From assembly GCF_041260665.1 (NCBI RefSeq), contig NZ_JBGCCT010000008.1:1-64000 (forward strand): DNA of 64,000 bases. The letters are read 5' to 3'. Every line of letters starts with the position of its first letter. Positions within the stretch are counted from its first letter, which is position 1. The position numbers and the translations under genes are program-made. Below the pieces are notes generated by a model, which worked only from the letters and a program-made list of their open reading frames with translations, did no database searches and was not told the DNA's origin. The DNA is from Catenulispora sp. GP43 (GTDB taxonomy: Bacteria; Actinomycetota; Actinomycetes; Streptomycetales; Catenulisporaceae). Of the stretch, positions 7,932 through 15,467 are shown in pieces.

Positions 7932-8984
7932 ATGTCGAAACTCGGTACGGCGGTCGACACACTCGTCGAGCGCCTGGAAACCTACGAGGCCCGGATCGAG
8001 GAACTCACGGAGAACGTCAAAGCCCTGACGGAGAAGGTCGCCACGCTCGAAGCCCGGCTGGTGAAGGCGACCACCGCCGACGTGGGCTTCGAGCTCGTGC
8101 CGATCCGCGACGAGGCGACCATCGCCCTGGCCGAGTACCGGCGCCAACTGGACGACGTGCCGTTCTCACCCGAGGCCGACGGCGTGACGCCGGCCATGCG
8201 TGCCGAACACTACGCGGCGGCCGACGCCGTGGCCCGGGCGGCGAGCTGGGTCGCGCAGTCCGGCCCGAGCCGCGACAAGGAGATCTACGCGGCTATCGGC
8301 ACCGGACGCAAAGCCCTGATCCGCCTCACCGCGATGCTCGAACGCCGGCCGATCCCCATGCCGCTGCTGACCGCCGACGAGCTCTCCGGCCACGTCAACG
8401 CCGCGACCGACGTCCACACCGGCGACCGGTTCCGCTGGGAAGGCGACGGCGACGCCGAATTCCTGGTGGACCGGCCGGTGCCCGGCAAGCCCGTGCTGCT
8501 CGAGGTCGTCTCGCTCGGTGAGCGCCACCTGGAGCTGAACGTCGTCCAGGTCGAGCGCACCGACCGCAAACTGGAGGAACACCGTTCGGGGTCGGCCGGC
8601 CGGGGGTTGGTCTTCAGGAAGATGGCACGCCCCGAGGTCACCCATCTGCGCATCACCGGCAGCGGATCCTGGCGCGCGCGGGTGGTCCAGCCCGACGAGC
8701 TGCCGCCGATGGAGCGCGTGACGACCGGACAGGGCGAGGCCTGGTTCCGGCACACGCTGGGCGCCAGGAAGGTCGCGATCCAGGGGGCCGAGGGCGGCTC
8801 CCTGGAGTTCGTGCCGGACTGTACCTGCAGGGGCATCTGCACCAACTACGACCACTGCACCCCGAAAGCCCTCACCTACTACAGCGGCGAATTCCGGGAG
8901 GACAGGACTTTGCCGCGCAAGAACGGAATGCTGTCCGTGTCGATGTATCCGAAGTCGGTGTGGTCGGTCACCATTCTCCGCTAG
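7932..8984 (+). CDS. Uncharacterised protein with N-terminal coiled coil and beta-rich C-terminus
   Basis: A 350-aa protein. Residues ~8-45 form a heptad-type coiled coil (VDTLVERLETYEARIEELTE, VKALTEKVATLEARLVKATT). A helical segment follows (~55-150). Two successive beta-rich segments (~155-255 and ~265-350) look like a repeated beta-sandwich. The last one holds a Cys cluster (PDCTCRGICTNYDHCTP) that could bind metal or form disulfides. No signal peptide, so it is probably cytoplasmic. It follows the 5701 gene by 32 bp and ends 4 bp before the convergent 8989 gene. No function is claimed. Confidence 0.7.
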   Translation: MSKLGTAVDTLVERLETYEARIEELTENVKALTEKVATLEARLVKATTADVGFELVPIRDEATIALAEYRRQLDDVPFSPEADGVTPAMRAEHYAAADAVARAASWVAQSGPSRDKEIYAAIGTGRKALIRLTAMLERRPIPMPLLTADELSGHVNAATDVHTGDRFRWEGDGDAEFLVDRPVPGKPVLLEVVSLGERHLELNVVQVERTDRKLEEHRSGSAGRGLVFRKMARPEVTHLRITGSGSWRARVVQPDELPPMERVTTGQGEAWFRHTLGARKVAIQGAEGGSLEFVPDCTCRGICTNYDHCTPKALTYYSGEFREDRTLPRKNGMLSVSMYPKSVWSVTILR

Positions 8985-8988
8985 CGGG

Positions 8989-9405
8989 CTATCGCTGCGC
9001 CGCGCGGGCAGTCGCCAGTTCTTCGCGCAGCCGGTCGGCCTCGGCTTCGGCGCGCTCGGCGCGGGCCTGGTGCGCGGTGGAGGCGGAGGCAAGGGCTTCG
9101 GACCTGTCGGCGTAGGCCTTTTCCAGACGGCGGACTTCCTCGGCGTGTCGGTGGGCCTCGTCCTCTTTGGTCTGGACGGCAGCGGCGGCGCGTTCCTCGG
9201 CGCGGGCCTGCTCGATCTCAGCGTGCTGCTGTGCGGCGCGGGCGGTGGCGACGTCCGCCTCCGCGCGCTGCTTCACCGTTTCGAAGAGCTGCCCGAGCGC
9301 TTCACCCGCGGCGGTGGCGATCTCCGGCTCGTCCATGGTCGTCATCTCTTCGAAGAGCTTTGTGATCTTCTCTTCGGCGGTCGGCTCCGACTGTTCGCTG
9401 CCCAT
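8989..9405 (-). CDS. Small Ala/Glu-rich coiled-coil protein
   Basis: A 138-aa protein from the ATG at 9405, which has a GAGGGG ribosome binding site six bases upstream; an extension to 9450 is possible but less supported. It is almost entirely a predicted coiled coil, with Ala/Glu/Arg heptads from about residue 45 to the end (VATARAAQQHAEIEQARAEE, ADRLREELATARAAQR). The acidic N-terminus has no signal peptide. It is convergent with the 7932 gene, which also has a coiled coil, and is followed at its own upstream side by the DUF1295 gene. It could be a scaffold or partner protein. Function unknown. Confidence 0.7.
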   Translation of the reverse strand: MGSEQSEPTAEEKITKLFEEMTTMDEPEIATAAGEALGQLFETVKQRAEADVATARAAQQHAEIEQARAEERAAAAVQTKEDEAHRHAEEVRRLEKAYADRSEALASASTAHQARAERAEAEADRLREELATARAAQR

Positions 9406-9453
9406 CCGTGGCCCCTCGTGAGTTGTCGGACGGCACGAACGTACCTCCACGCC

Positions 9454-10269
9454 CTAGGTCTGCGGCGGCCTGGGAATGAAACCACTGGTACGCGCCGCGT
9501 ACTCGGCGTACCCGGGACGCGTCGCCTTCAGATGCGCCTCCACCAACGGCTTGCCGCTTCCGGACGTCAGCAGCCACGTCATCAGCACCGGCGACAGGAT
9601 CGTCAGCAGCGTGGGCCAGGCGCCCACGCCGATGAGGAACAGGCCCCACCACACGCAGGCGTCGCCGAAGTAGTTCGGGTGCCTCGTGTAGCGCCACAAG
9701 CCTTCGGTCATGAGGCGGCCGCGGTTCGCGGGGTCGGCTTTGAAGCGGGCCAGCTGCCAGTCGCCGACGGTTTCGAAGCCGAGTCCGAGCAGCCACAGCG
9801 CCACCCCGATCACGGCTGCCGTCAGACCCGCACCTGACGCGCCGGTCGCCACAAGACCGACCTGCACCGGCAGGGAGATGAACCAGACCAGGACCGCCTG
9901 CAGCAGGTAGACCCGGGTGAAGGCGGTCCAGGCCGGGTTGCCGCCGGCCTTGGCCAGCATCGCGGCGTAGCGGGGGTCCTCCGGGGCGCCGCGTCCGCGC
10001 CGCGCGATGTGGACCGAGAGCCGCAGCCCCCACACCACCGTGCAGACCGCCAGCAGCCAGCGGCGCCAGCCGTCGCCGTGATCGGTCGTCAGCGCCGCTG
10101 TGACGACGGCGACCAGCGCGAACGCCGATCCCCAGACGGCGTCGACGTAGCGGTGGCGTCCCCGGGCCATGCCGACGACGAACACGCCGCTGAACGCGAT
10201 CAGCAGCACCGCCGCGTCGATCGCCGAGACGGCGGCGAAGGCCCCCACGGATTCGGCCCGCATCCTCAT
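9454..10269 (-). CDS. DUF1295 (steroid 5-alpha-reductase-like) membrane protein
   Basis: A 271-aa polytopic membrane protein with 6-7 hydrophobic helices. It carries the DUF1295/ICMT-like C-terminal signature WRYTRHPNYFGDACVWWGLF (about residues 200-220), typical of NAD(P)H-binding steroid-reductase-fold enzymes. Its start at 10269 overlaps the DUF1365 stop by 4 bp (ATGA). It is the last gene of the FAD oxidoreductase-DUF1365-DUF1295 operon driven by a SigK-type promoter. Rv0446c next to sigK in M. tuberculosis is the equivalent. The substrate is probably a membrane lipid (inference). Confidence 0.9.
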   Translation of the reverse strand: MRMRAESVGAFAAVSAIDAAVLLIAFSGVFVVGMARGRHRYVDAVWGSAFALVAVVTAALTTDHGDGWRRWLLAVCTVVWGLRLSVHIARRGRGAPEDPRYAAMLAKAGGNPAWTAFTRVYLLQAVLVWFISLPVQVGLVATGASGAGLTAAVIGVALWLLGLGFETVGDWQLARFKADPANRGRLMTEGLWRYTRHPNYFGDACVWWGLFLIGVGAWPTLLTILSPVLMTWLLTSGSGKPLVEAHLKATRPGYAEYAARTSGFIPRPPQT

Positions 10270-10994
10270 CGTCCTCCAGATCTTGCGGTTCGCGTTCGGG
10301 GTACCACCGGCAGACCGCGCAGGAACAACGCGATTCCCTGCCGCCGGATCCGCGCGGCGACCGCGAGCGGCGCCATCGGGTGCCGGGCGGCCAGGCGCAG
10401 CAGTTCGCGGCCGGTCGCGGCCCGGCGCTCGCCGTGCACGCTGGCCACGAACGGCGGCGCCTCGGGCAGGTCCAGCCGGATCGCCAGGCTCAGCCGCTCG
10501 CCGGGTTCGGGGACGCGCATCCGGTAGACGCCGCCGTCGATCGGCAGGAACGGCGAGACGTAGAAGTCCTTGGCGACGTCCGCGCGGCCCTTGTCGTCGG
10601 GGAACAGCAGGTAGGCGTGGCGTCCGCCGTAGGTGTTGTGCACTTCGGCGACGACGCACACCAGCCGCTCCTCGGCGTCGCGGCACCAGTAGACGGTCAG
10701 CGGATTGAATACGTACCCGAACACCCGGGCCGCCGTGAGCATCAGCACCCTGCCGTCGCGGAGGAACACGCCGCGATCGGCGAGGAAGTCCTCCAATCCC
10801 GCGCGGATGCTCAGGTCGTGGCCCGAGAAGTGGTCGGCGGGGACGAACCCGGCGAACGGACGCAGCGGGCCGGGCAGGTGCGGCAGGTCGTCGAGATCGA
10901 CCAGCCACAGGTAGGAGGAGTACGTGAAGTCGTTGGCGACCGCGCCGCGCCGCGTATGGCGGATGCGGCACTCGTACAACGCGGCCGACCTCAC
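10266..10994 (-). CDS. DUF1365 family protein
   Basis: A 242-aa protein starting at GTG 10994, which overlaps the upstream gene stop (GTGA). It shows the DUF1365 hallmarks: LYECRIRHTRRGAVANDFTY near the N-terminus, RVFGYVFNPLTVYWCRD in the middle (the conserved GYVFNP motif) and AEVHNTYGGRHAYLL. The biochemical function is unknown. The gene is consistently found beside a FAD-dependent amine-oxidase-like protein, DUF1295 and stress sigma factors (SigK in actinobacteria, the RpoE/ChrR regulon in Rhodobacter), which suggests a role in modifying membrane fatty acids. Confidence 0.9.
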   Translation of the reverse strand: MRSAALYECRIRHTRRGAVANDFTYSSYLWLVDLDDLPHLPGPLRPFAGFVPADHFSGHDLSIRAGLEDFLADRGVFLRDGRVLMLTAARVFGYVFNPLTVYWCRDAEERLVCVVAEVHNTYGGRHAYLLFPDDKGRADVAKDFYVSPFLPIDGGVYRMRVPEPGERLSLAIRLDLPEAPPFVASVHGERRAATGRELLRLAARHPMAPLAVAARIRRQGIALFLRGLPVVPRTRTARSGGR

Positions 10995-12334
10995 CACGTC
11001 ACCCCGAAAGCCGCCGCCGCCGCCACCCCCGAGGCGCAGCCGTCCTCGTGGAAGCCCCAGCCGTGATAGGCGCCGGCGTACGCGGTGCGCGCGGTGGTCA
11101 GCTCCGCCAGCCGTGCCTGCGCCGCGACCGACTCCGGGGTGTACACCGGGTGCTCGTAGCGCATGCGGTCGATCACCCTGGCCGGGTCGATCCGGTCGGT
11201 GGCGTTCATCGTGACCAGGTACTCGATCGGCGCGTCGAGGTGGTGCAGCTGGTTCATCGCGTAGGTGACAACGGCCCGGTCCGGCGCTCCGTGCGGCGTT
11301 CCGTGCGGCGTTCCGTCCGGGGCCGCCGCGCCGCCGCCGGAGCAGGACGGCAGCAGGTAGTTCCACGAGCTGTACGCCGCCCGCGTCGAGGGCAGCATCC
11401 CGGTGTCGGTGTGCAGCACCGTCTCGTTGACCGAGTACGGGATCGCCCCGAGCACCGCCCGCTCCGTCGGGCTCGGATCGGCGAGCAGCCGCAACGCCTG
11501 GTCGGAGTGGGTCGCGACGACGACCTTGGCGACGGTGTGCACCTCGTCGGCGTCGTCGCGGATCCGCACGCCGTCCCCGGTACGGCTCAGCGACCGCACC
11601 GGGGTGCTCAGGTGGACCGCGTGCAGGTTCTTCACCGTCCGGTCCACGTAGGTTTTCGAACCGCCGGTGACCGTCCGCCAGCTCGGTGAACCGGTGACGG
11701 CCAGCATCCCGTGGTGGTTGAGGAACTGGAACAGGTAGGCGGCCGGGTAGCGTTCGGCGGTCTCGCGGCCCGAGGACCACACCGCCGAGACCAGCGGCAG
11801 GATGAAGTGGTCGGCGAAGAAGCGCGAATAGCCGCCGGCGGCCAGGAACTCCCGCAGAGTGATGCCCGACGCCGCCGGCCGAGGCGTGTCCGCCAGCAGC
11901 TGCCGCGCCTCGCGGTGGAACCTGCGCACCTCCAGCAGCATCCGCACGAACCCCGGCCGCAGCGCCCGGCCCGGGGTGGCCAGCAGGCCGCGCGGGCCCT
12001 TGGCGCCGGCGTACTCCAGGCCGCAGCCCTCGCAGCGCACGCTCATCGACATCTCGGTCGGCTGGGTGGCCACGCCGAGCTCGTCGAACAGCCGGATGAG
12101 GTGCGGATAGGTGCGGCGGTTGTGGACGATGAAGCCGCTGTCCACCGACAATATGCGGCCGGACTCGGCCACCTCGTGGGTGTGCGCGTGGCCGCCGAGG
12201 CGACTGTCGGCTTCGAACAGCAGCACGTCGTAGCGGCGCTGGAGCAGGTAGGACGCCGTGAGTCCGGCGACGCCGGATCCGATCACCGCGACCTGCTCGC
12301 GGCGGGCGTCCCGCCCTGGTGCCGAACCGGTCAC
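10991..12334 (-). CDS. FAD-dependent oxidoreductase, amine oxidase/desaturase-like (Rv0449c type)
   Basis: A 447-aa flavoprotein. It has an N-terminal dinucleotide-binding motif (VAVIGSGVAGLTASYLLQRR, about residues 15-34) followed by the FAD-ribose acidic residue (LLFEADSRLGGHAHTHEV). The start is GTG 12334 with GGGAGG at good spacing. It is first in a three-gene operon with 4-bp overlaps to DUF1365 and then DUF1295. A SigK-type promoter lies 34 bp upstream. The order matches the sigK-side cluster of M. tuberculosis, where a UfaA1-type fatty-acid methyltransferase also occurs; that gene is absent here. Action on unsaturated acyl chains is inferred. Confidence 0.88.
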   Translation of the reverse strand: MTGSAPGRDARREQVAVIGSGVAGLTASYLLQRRYDVLLFEADSRLGGHAHTHEVAESGRILSVDSGFIVHNRRTYPHLIRLFDELGVATQPTEMSMSVRCEGCGLEYAGAKGPRGLLATPGRALRPGFVRMLLEVRRFHREARQLLADTPRPAASGITLREFLAAGGYSRFFADHFILPLVSAVWSSGRETAERYPAAYLFQFLNHHGMLAVTGSPSWRTVTGGSKTYVDRTVKNLHAVHLSTPVRSLSRTGDGVRIRDDADEVHTVAKVVVATHSDQALRLLADPSPTERAVLGAIPYSVNETVLHTDTGMLPSTRAAYSSWNYLLPSCSGGGAAAPDGTPHGTPHGAPDRAVVTYAMNQLHHLDAPIEYLVTMNATDRIDPARVIDRMRYEHPVYTPESVAAQARLAELTTARTAYAGAYHGWGFHEDGCASGVAAAAAFGVTW

Positions 12335-12367
12335 CGATACCTCCCTCGACGATGTCTCGACAGGAGG

Positions 12368-12396
12368 TATTCGGTGCCGGACGGGATCCGGATTGG
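12368..12396 (-). promoter_or_regulatory. SigK-type promoter of the FAD oxidoreductase operon
   Basis: Minus strand: CCAATCC (12390-12396), 15-bp spacer, CCGAATA (12368-12374). The boxes and spacing equal the sigK promoter. They lie 34 bp before the GTG at 12334. Confidence 0.8.
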
Positions 12397-12425
12397 GGTT
12401 CGCGGGGTGGTTTCGCCGATCGCGG

Positions 12426-12453
12426 CCAATCCGCGGCGTGTTCGGCGCCGAAT
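12426..12453 (+). promoter_or_regulatory. SigK-type promoter of the photolyase gene
   Basis: CCAATCC (12426-12432), 15-bp spacer, CCGAAT (12448-12453), in the same divergent spacer as the promoter at 12368-12396. It points toward the photolyase gene, 50-60 bp upstream of its probable start. Confidence 0.75.
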
Positions 12454-12502
12454 CCCGGGTGTCGGCCGGGATTCGGGTGTGCTGAGCTGGTGGAATGGAG
12501 CG

Positions 12503-13897
12503 GTGAGTAAGCCAATGCCTTCGTCGTCGTCACCTTCGCGGGCCGCGGTCGCGGTGTTCACCCGTGATCTGCGAGTCCATGACAACCCGGTCCTCGCCGC
12601 CGCGGCGGCGTCCTCCGACGGGCGGGTGGTGCCGTTGTTCGTGCTCGACGGCGGCATCCTGCCGCGGATCAGCCCGACGCGGCGAAGGTTCCTGGAGGAG
12701 TCGCTGGCCGATCTGGACGCCGGGCTCCGCCGGCTCGGCGGGCGCCTGGTGCTCCGCTCCGGCGATGTCGTCGCAGAGGTCTGCCGGATCGCGCACGAGG
12801 CGGACGCCGCCGAGGTCCACATGGCCTGCGACGTCACGGCCTACGCGCACGAGCGCCAGGACGCCCTCGCCTCGGCGCTGCGGGCCCAGGGCGCCGAACT
12901 CCATCTGCACGACCAGGTCCACACCATCCAGCCGCCCGGCGATCTGCGGCCCGGCGACCGCGACCACTTCTCGGTCTTCACCCCCTACTGGCGGCGCTGG
13001 GCCGAGATCCCGCTGCGTCCGCCGGCGACCGCGCCGCACCTGAGCGTGCCGGACATCGCCGGCCAGGAGCTGCCGATCCCCGCGGACGCCGAGCGGGCCG
13101 GGGGACTGCGCGGCGGCGAGACCCAGGGCCGCAAACGGGCCGAGCAGTGGCTGGACAAGACGGTGGAGGAGTACGAGGGCATCCACGACGACCTCGCCGC
13201 CGACGCCACCTCGAAGCTGTCGCCGTACCTGCACTTCGGCTGCCTGTCAGCCACCGAACTCGCCGCCCGGGCCGGTCGCGACCACCCCGGCTCCGGCGCC
13301 GAGGCCTTCCTGCGCCAGCTGTGCTGGCGCGATTTCCACCACCAGGTCCTCGCGGCCCGCCCCGACGCCCCGCACACCGACCTGCGTCCGCGCGGCCCGT
13401 GGCGCGACGACCCCGAGGCCCTGGCCGCCTGGTCCGAGGGCCGCACCGGCATCCCGATCGTCGACGCCGGCATGCGCCAACTCGCCGCCGAGGGCTGGAT
13501 GCACAACCGCGCGCGCCTGATCACCGCGAGCTTCCTGACCAAGACCCTGGGCATCGACTGGCGTCCCGGCGCGGTGCACTTCGCGCACCACCTGCTCGAC
13601 GCGGACGTCGCCAACAACGTCCTGAACTGGCAGTGGGTCGCCGGAACCGGCATGGACACCCGCCCCAACCGGGTGCTGAACCCACTGCGGCAGGCGGCGC
13701 GGTACGACCCGGCGGGGGAGTACGTGCGGCGCTATGTGCCCGAACTCGCCGACGTCGCCGATCCGGGGCACGTGCACGAACCCTGGCGGCTCGGCGAGAG
13801 CGCTTTGAAGGAGCGCGACTATCCGGCGCCGATCGTCGAGGTGGGCGGCGGAAAGGTGGGCAAGCGCGTGGACGAGCCCGGCGAGGCGCTGTTCTGA
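12503..13897 (+). CDS. phr: Deoxyribodipyrimidine photolyase / cryptochrome family
   Basis: A 464-aa protein from GTG 12503 (ATG 12515 and GTG 12479 are alternatives; the open frame extends far upstream but only as a shadow). The N-terminal photolyase antenna domain (AVAVFTRDLRVHDNPVLAAA, about 13-140) is followed by the helical FAD domain (GIPIVDAGMRQLAAEGWMHN, ARLITASFLTKTLGIDW, ANNVLNWQWVAGTGMD). These residues contact FAD and the lesion in class I CPD photolyases. It repairs UV-induced pyrimidine dimers with light. A SigK-type promoter upstream ties it to the sigK stress response. Cryptochrome-only function cannot be excluded from sequence. Confidence 0.92.
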   Translation: MSKPMPSSSSPSRAAVAVFTRDLRVHDNPVLAAAAASSDGRVVPLFVLDGGILPRISPTRRRFLEESLADLDAGLRRLGGRLVLRSGDVVAEVCRIAHEADAAEVHMACDVTAYAHERQDALASALRAQGAELHLHDQVHTIQPPGDLRPGDRDHFSVFTPYWRRWAEIPLRPPATAPHLSVPDIAGQELPIPADAERAGGLRGGETQGRKRAEQWLDKTVEEYEGIHDDLAADATSKLSPYLHFGCLSATELAARAGRDHPGSGAEAFLRQLCWRDFHHQVLAARPDAPHTDLRPRGPWRDDPEALAAWSEGRTGIPIVDAGMRQLAAEGWMHNRARLITASFLTKTLGIDWRPGAVHFAHHLLDADVANNVLNWQWVAGTGMDTRPNRVLNPLRQAARYDPAGEYVRRYVPELADVADPGHVHEPWRLGESALKERDYPAPIVEVGGGKVGKRVDEPGEALF

Positions 13898-14043
13898 AGC
13901 CGAGACCGCGGCAGGCAAACGGCGGGTTACCCGCTCCGTACCTATAACTGAATCTTGATATCAGGGCCTTGCGGTCTTCGGTACTCGTGGGTAGCTTCCC
14001 CGGCGAAGCCCCCCTTCGCCACCGACCGGAAGGCTCCATCCCC

Positions 14044-14595
14044 ATGCCCCACGCGATATCGCGCCGCTTCGCCGTGCTCGCCGCCGCTTCCGCGGCCGTC
14101 GCCGGAACCGCGATCTTCTTCGGCCCCGACGCGCCGGCCGCGCACGCCGACATCACCTGCTCCACCGCCTACCTGCCGCTGCCGGACCCGGTCTGCACCC
14201 CGGGCGCGCTGAACCCGGACGTCACGCAGGACACCATCGACTCGACGATATGCGTGTCCGGCTGGACCGCGACCGTCCGTCCGCCGACGTCGTACACCAA
14301 CGCGCTGAAGGTGAAGCAGATCGCCGAGTACGGCTATAGCGACACCAGCACCAGCGACTACGAGGAAGACCACTTCATACCGCTGGAGCTCGGAGGCGCC
14401 CCGCGCGACGCGCAGAACCTGTGGCCCGAGCCGCACTACAGCAGCGACGGTTCGGGGAACACCTCGTACACGAAGGACCAGGTCGAGAACAAGCTGAAGA
14501 AGGCTGTGTGCGACGGCAGTGCCGGTCTGAGCGACGCGCAGAACGCGATCGCGACCGACTGGACGACGGCGCTGGCGACGCTCGGGCTGAGCTGA
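14044..14595 (+). CDS. Secreted HNH-like nuclease domain protein
   Basis: A 183-aa protein with a signal peptide cleaved after PAAHA (about residue 35). It keeps an HNH-type core: YEEDHFIPLELGGAPRDAQN followed by LWPEPHY. Here the DH pair and the Asn of NLWPE correspond to the first His and Asn of the HNH motif, and the second His is in EPHY. Two Cys pairs suggest an extracytoplasmic disulfide fold. This resembles the small secreted HNH proteins common in streptomycetes. The function is probably extracellular nucleic-acid cleavage but is unproven. The 146-bp upstream gap holds no SigK-type boxes. Confidence 0.75.
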   Translation: MPHAISRRFAVLAAASAAVAGTAIFFGPDAPAAHADITCSTAYLPLPDPVCTPGALNPDVTQDTIDSTICVSGWTATVRPPTSYTNALKVKQIAEYGYSDTSTSDYEEDHFIPLELGGAPRDAQNLWPEPHYSSDGSGNTSYTKDQVENKLKKAVCDGSAGLSDAQNAIATDWTTALATLGLS

Positions 14596-14601
14596 GCCGG
14601 C

Positions 14602-14943
14602 CTATTCCTCTTCCACCTGTGCGGCCTGTGCCCGCCCCGCCTCGGTGAGGCGGGCCAGCGCCGCCAGGTGCCGGTCGAAGGCGGCGCGTCCGTCGGCCGT
14701 CAACGACAGCCAGGTGCGCGGCCGCCGGCCGACGTGGCCCTTGCGGATGCGGACGTATCCCGCCTCCTCCAACGCCGTCGCCGCCTTAGACAGTGTCGGC
14801 GCGGCGATGGCGCAGGTCTCCGCGACCGTCCCGAACTCCGCCTCGGCGCACCCGGCCAGGAACGCGGCCAGCTTCAGCTTGGGCAGCGTCCCGAAGGCCT
14901 CGTCCGGCTCGGCCTGTCCGTCAGGTCCCGGCCCGGTGATCAC
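14602..14943 (-). CDS. Winged-helix transcriptional regulator (MarR/HTH_34-like)
   Basis: A 113-aa protein starting at GTG 14943, overlapping the upstream stop as GTGA. It is a single winged helix: KLKLAAFLAGCAEAEFGTVA, then the recognition helix AAPTLSKAATALEEAGYVRI and the wing GRRPRTWLSLTADGRAAF. This size and pattern match the transcriptional regulators that control a co-transcribed small membrane protein. The perfect palindrome upstream of the operon (15413-15440) is the probable autoregulatory operator. Confidence 0.85.
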   Translation of the reverse strand: MITGPGPDGQAEPDEAFGTLPKLKLAAFLAGCAEAEFGTVAETCAIAAPTLSKAATALEEAGYVRIRKGHVGRRPRTWLSLTADGRAAFDRHLAALARLTEAGRAQAAQVEEE

Positions 14944-15407
14944 CGCGCGGCCTGCCGCGCGAGCCGCCGCCACGTCGTGGCACCGAGTACCAGGCCGGCC
15001 GCGATCTCGATCCAGCCCCAGTGCGCGCCGACCACGAGCACCATCGCCGCCGCCGTTCCCGCCGCGGCGATGCCGAACGTGCGCAGACGCTGACGCCGCC
15101 GCGCCGGATCGTCGACGCAGTCGTCGAACCTCGGCACCACCCCGGCCCGCCGCCATCCGGCGACCACCGGCAGCATCGTCGCGAACGTCACCAGCACCAG
15201 CGCCGCCCCGGTCAGCCCGCAGATCCGCGCGAGCGTCCCGTGCAGCAGGAAGCTGACGCCCATCAGCGACAGCGAGGCGGCGTAGCCGATGCCGATGGCC
15301 GGCGGGAACCAGGCCGGGAAGGCGGGCCGGTCGGCGGCGGCGCGCAGCGCGGTCGCGGTGTCGAAGGCGGCTGCGGGGGTCAGGTCGTCGTCCGTCATAC
15401 GTTTCAC
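14940..15407 (-). CDS. Small four-helix membrane protein
   Basis: A 155-aa protein (ATG 15407; ATG 15398 is an alternative). It has about four hydrophobic segments: AIGIGYAASLSLMGVSFLLH, CGLTGAALVLVTFATMLPVV, FGIAAAGTAAAMVLVVGAHW, WIEIAAGLVLGATTW. It is co-transcribed with the downstream winged-helix regulator (4-bp overlap). Its start lies only a few bases from a 28-bp palindrome. The product function is unknown; such pairs are often self-regulated modules. Confidence 0.75.
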   Translation of the reverse strand: MKRMTDDDLTPAAAFDTATALRAAADRPAFPAWFPPAIGIGYAASLSLMGVSFLLHGTLARICGLTGAALVLVTFATMLPVVAGWRRAGVVPRFDDCVDDPARRRQRLRTFGIAAAGTAAAMVLVVGAHWGWIEIAAGLVLGATTWRRLARQAAR

Positions 15408-15412
15408 TCTAG

Positions 15413-15440
15413 CATCTAGTTTCCATTTGGAAACTAGATG
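15413..15440. promoter_or_regulatory. Perfect 13-2-13 palindrome, probable operator of the membrane protein/regulator operon
   Basis: The left arm CATCTAGTTTCCA (15413-15425) is followed by two bases and its exact reverse complement (15428-15440). It lies 5 bp upstream of the 15407 start codon. It also sits 28 bp past the end of the unrelated 15468 gene, which runs in the same direction. The position over the start region and the co-encoded winged-helix regulator suggest autorepression. Confidence 0.7.
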
Positions 15441-15467
15441 CCGATCGGAGGGTCGGCCGCCGCCGGC

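Noticed and set aside
9454-10971. A 505-codon frame that could be read as a fused DUF1295 protein
   Set aside because: The upstream half is a shadow of DUF1365 in another frame. The ATGA junction at 10266-10269 supports two separate genes.
11711-12502. In-frame extension of the photolyase gene upstream
   Set aside because: It runs antisense through the FAD oxidoreductase gene and over both promoters; photolyase homology begins only after 12503.
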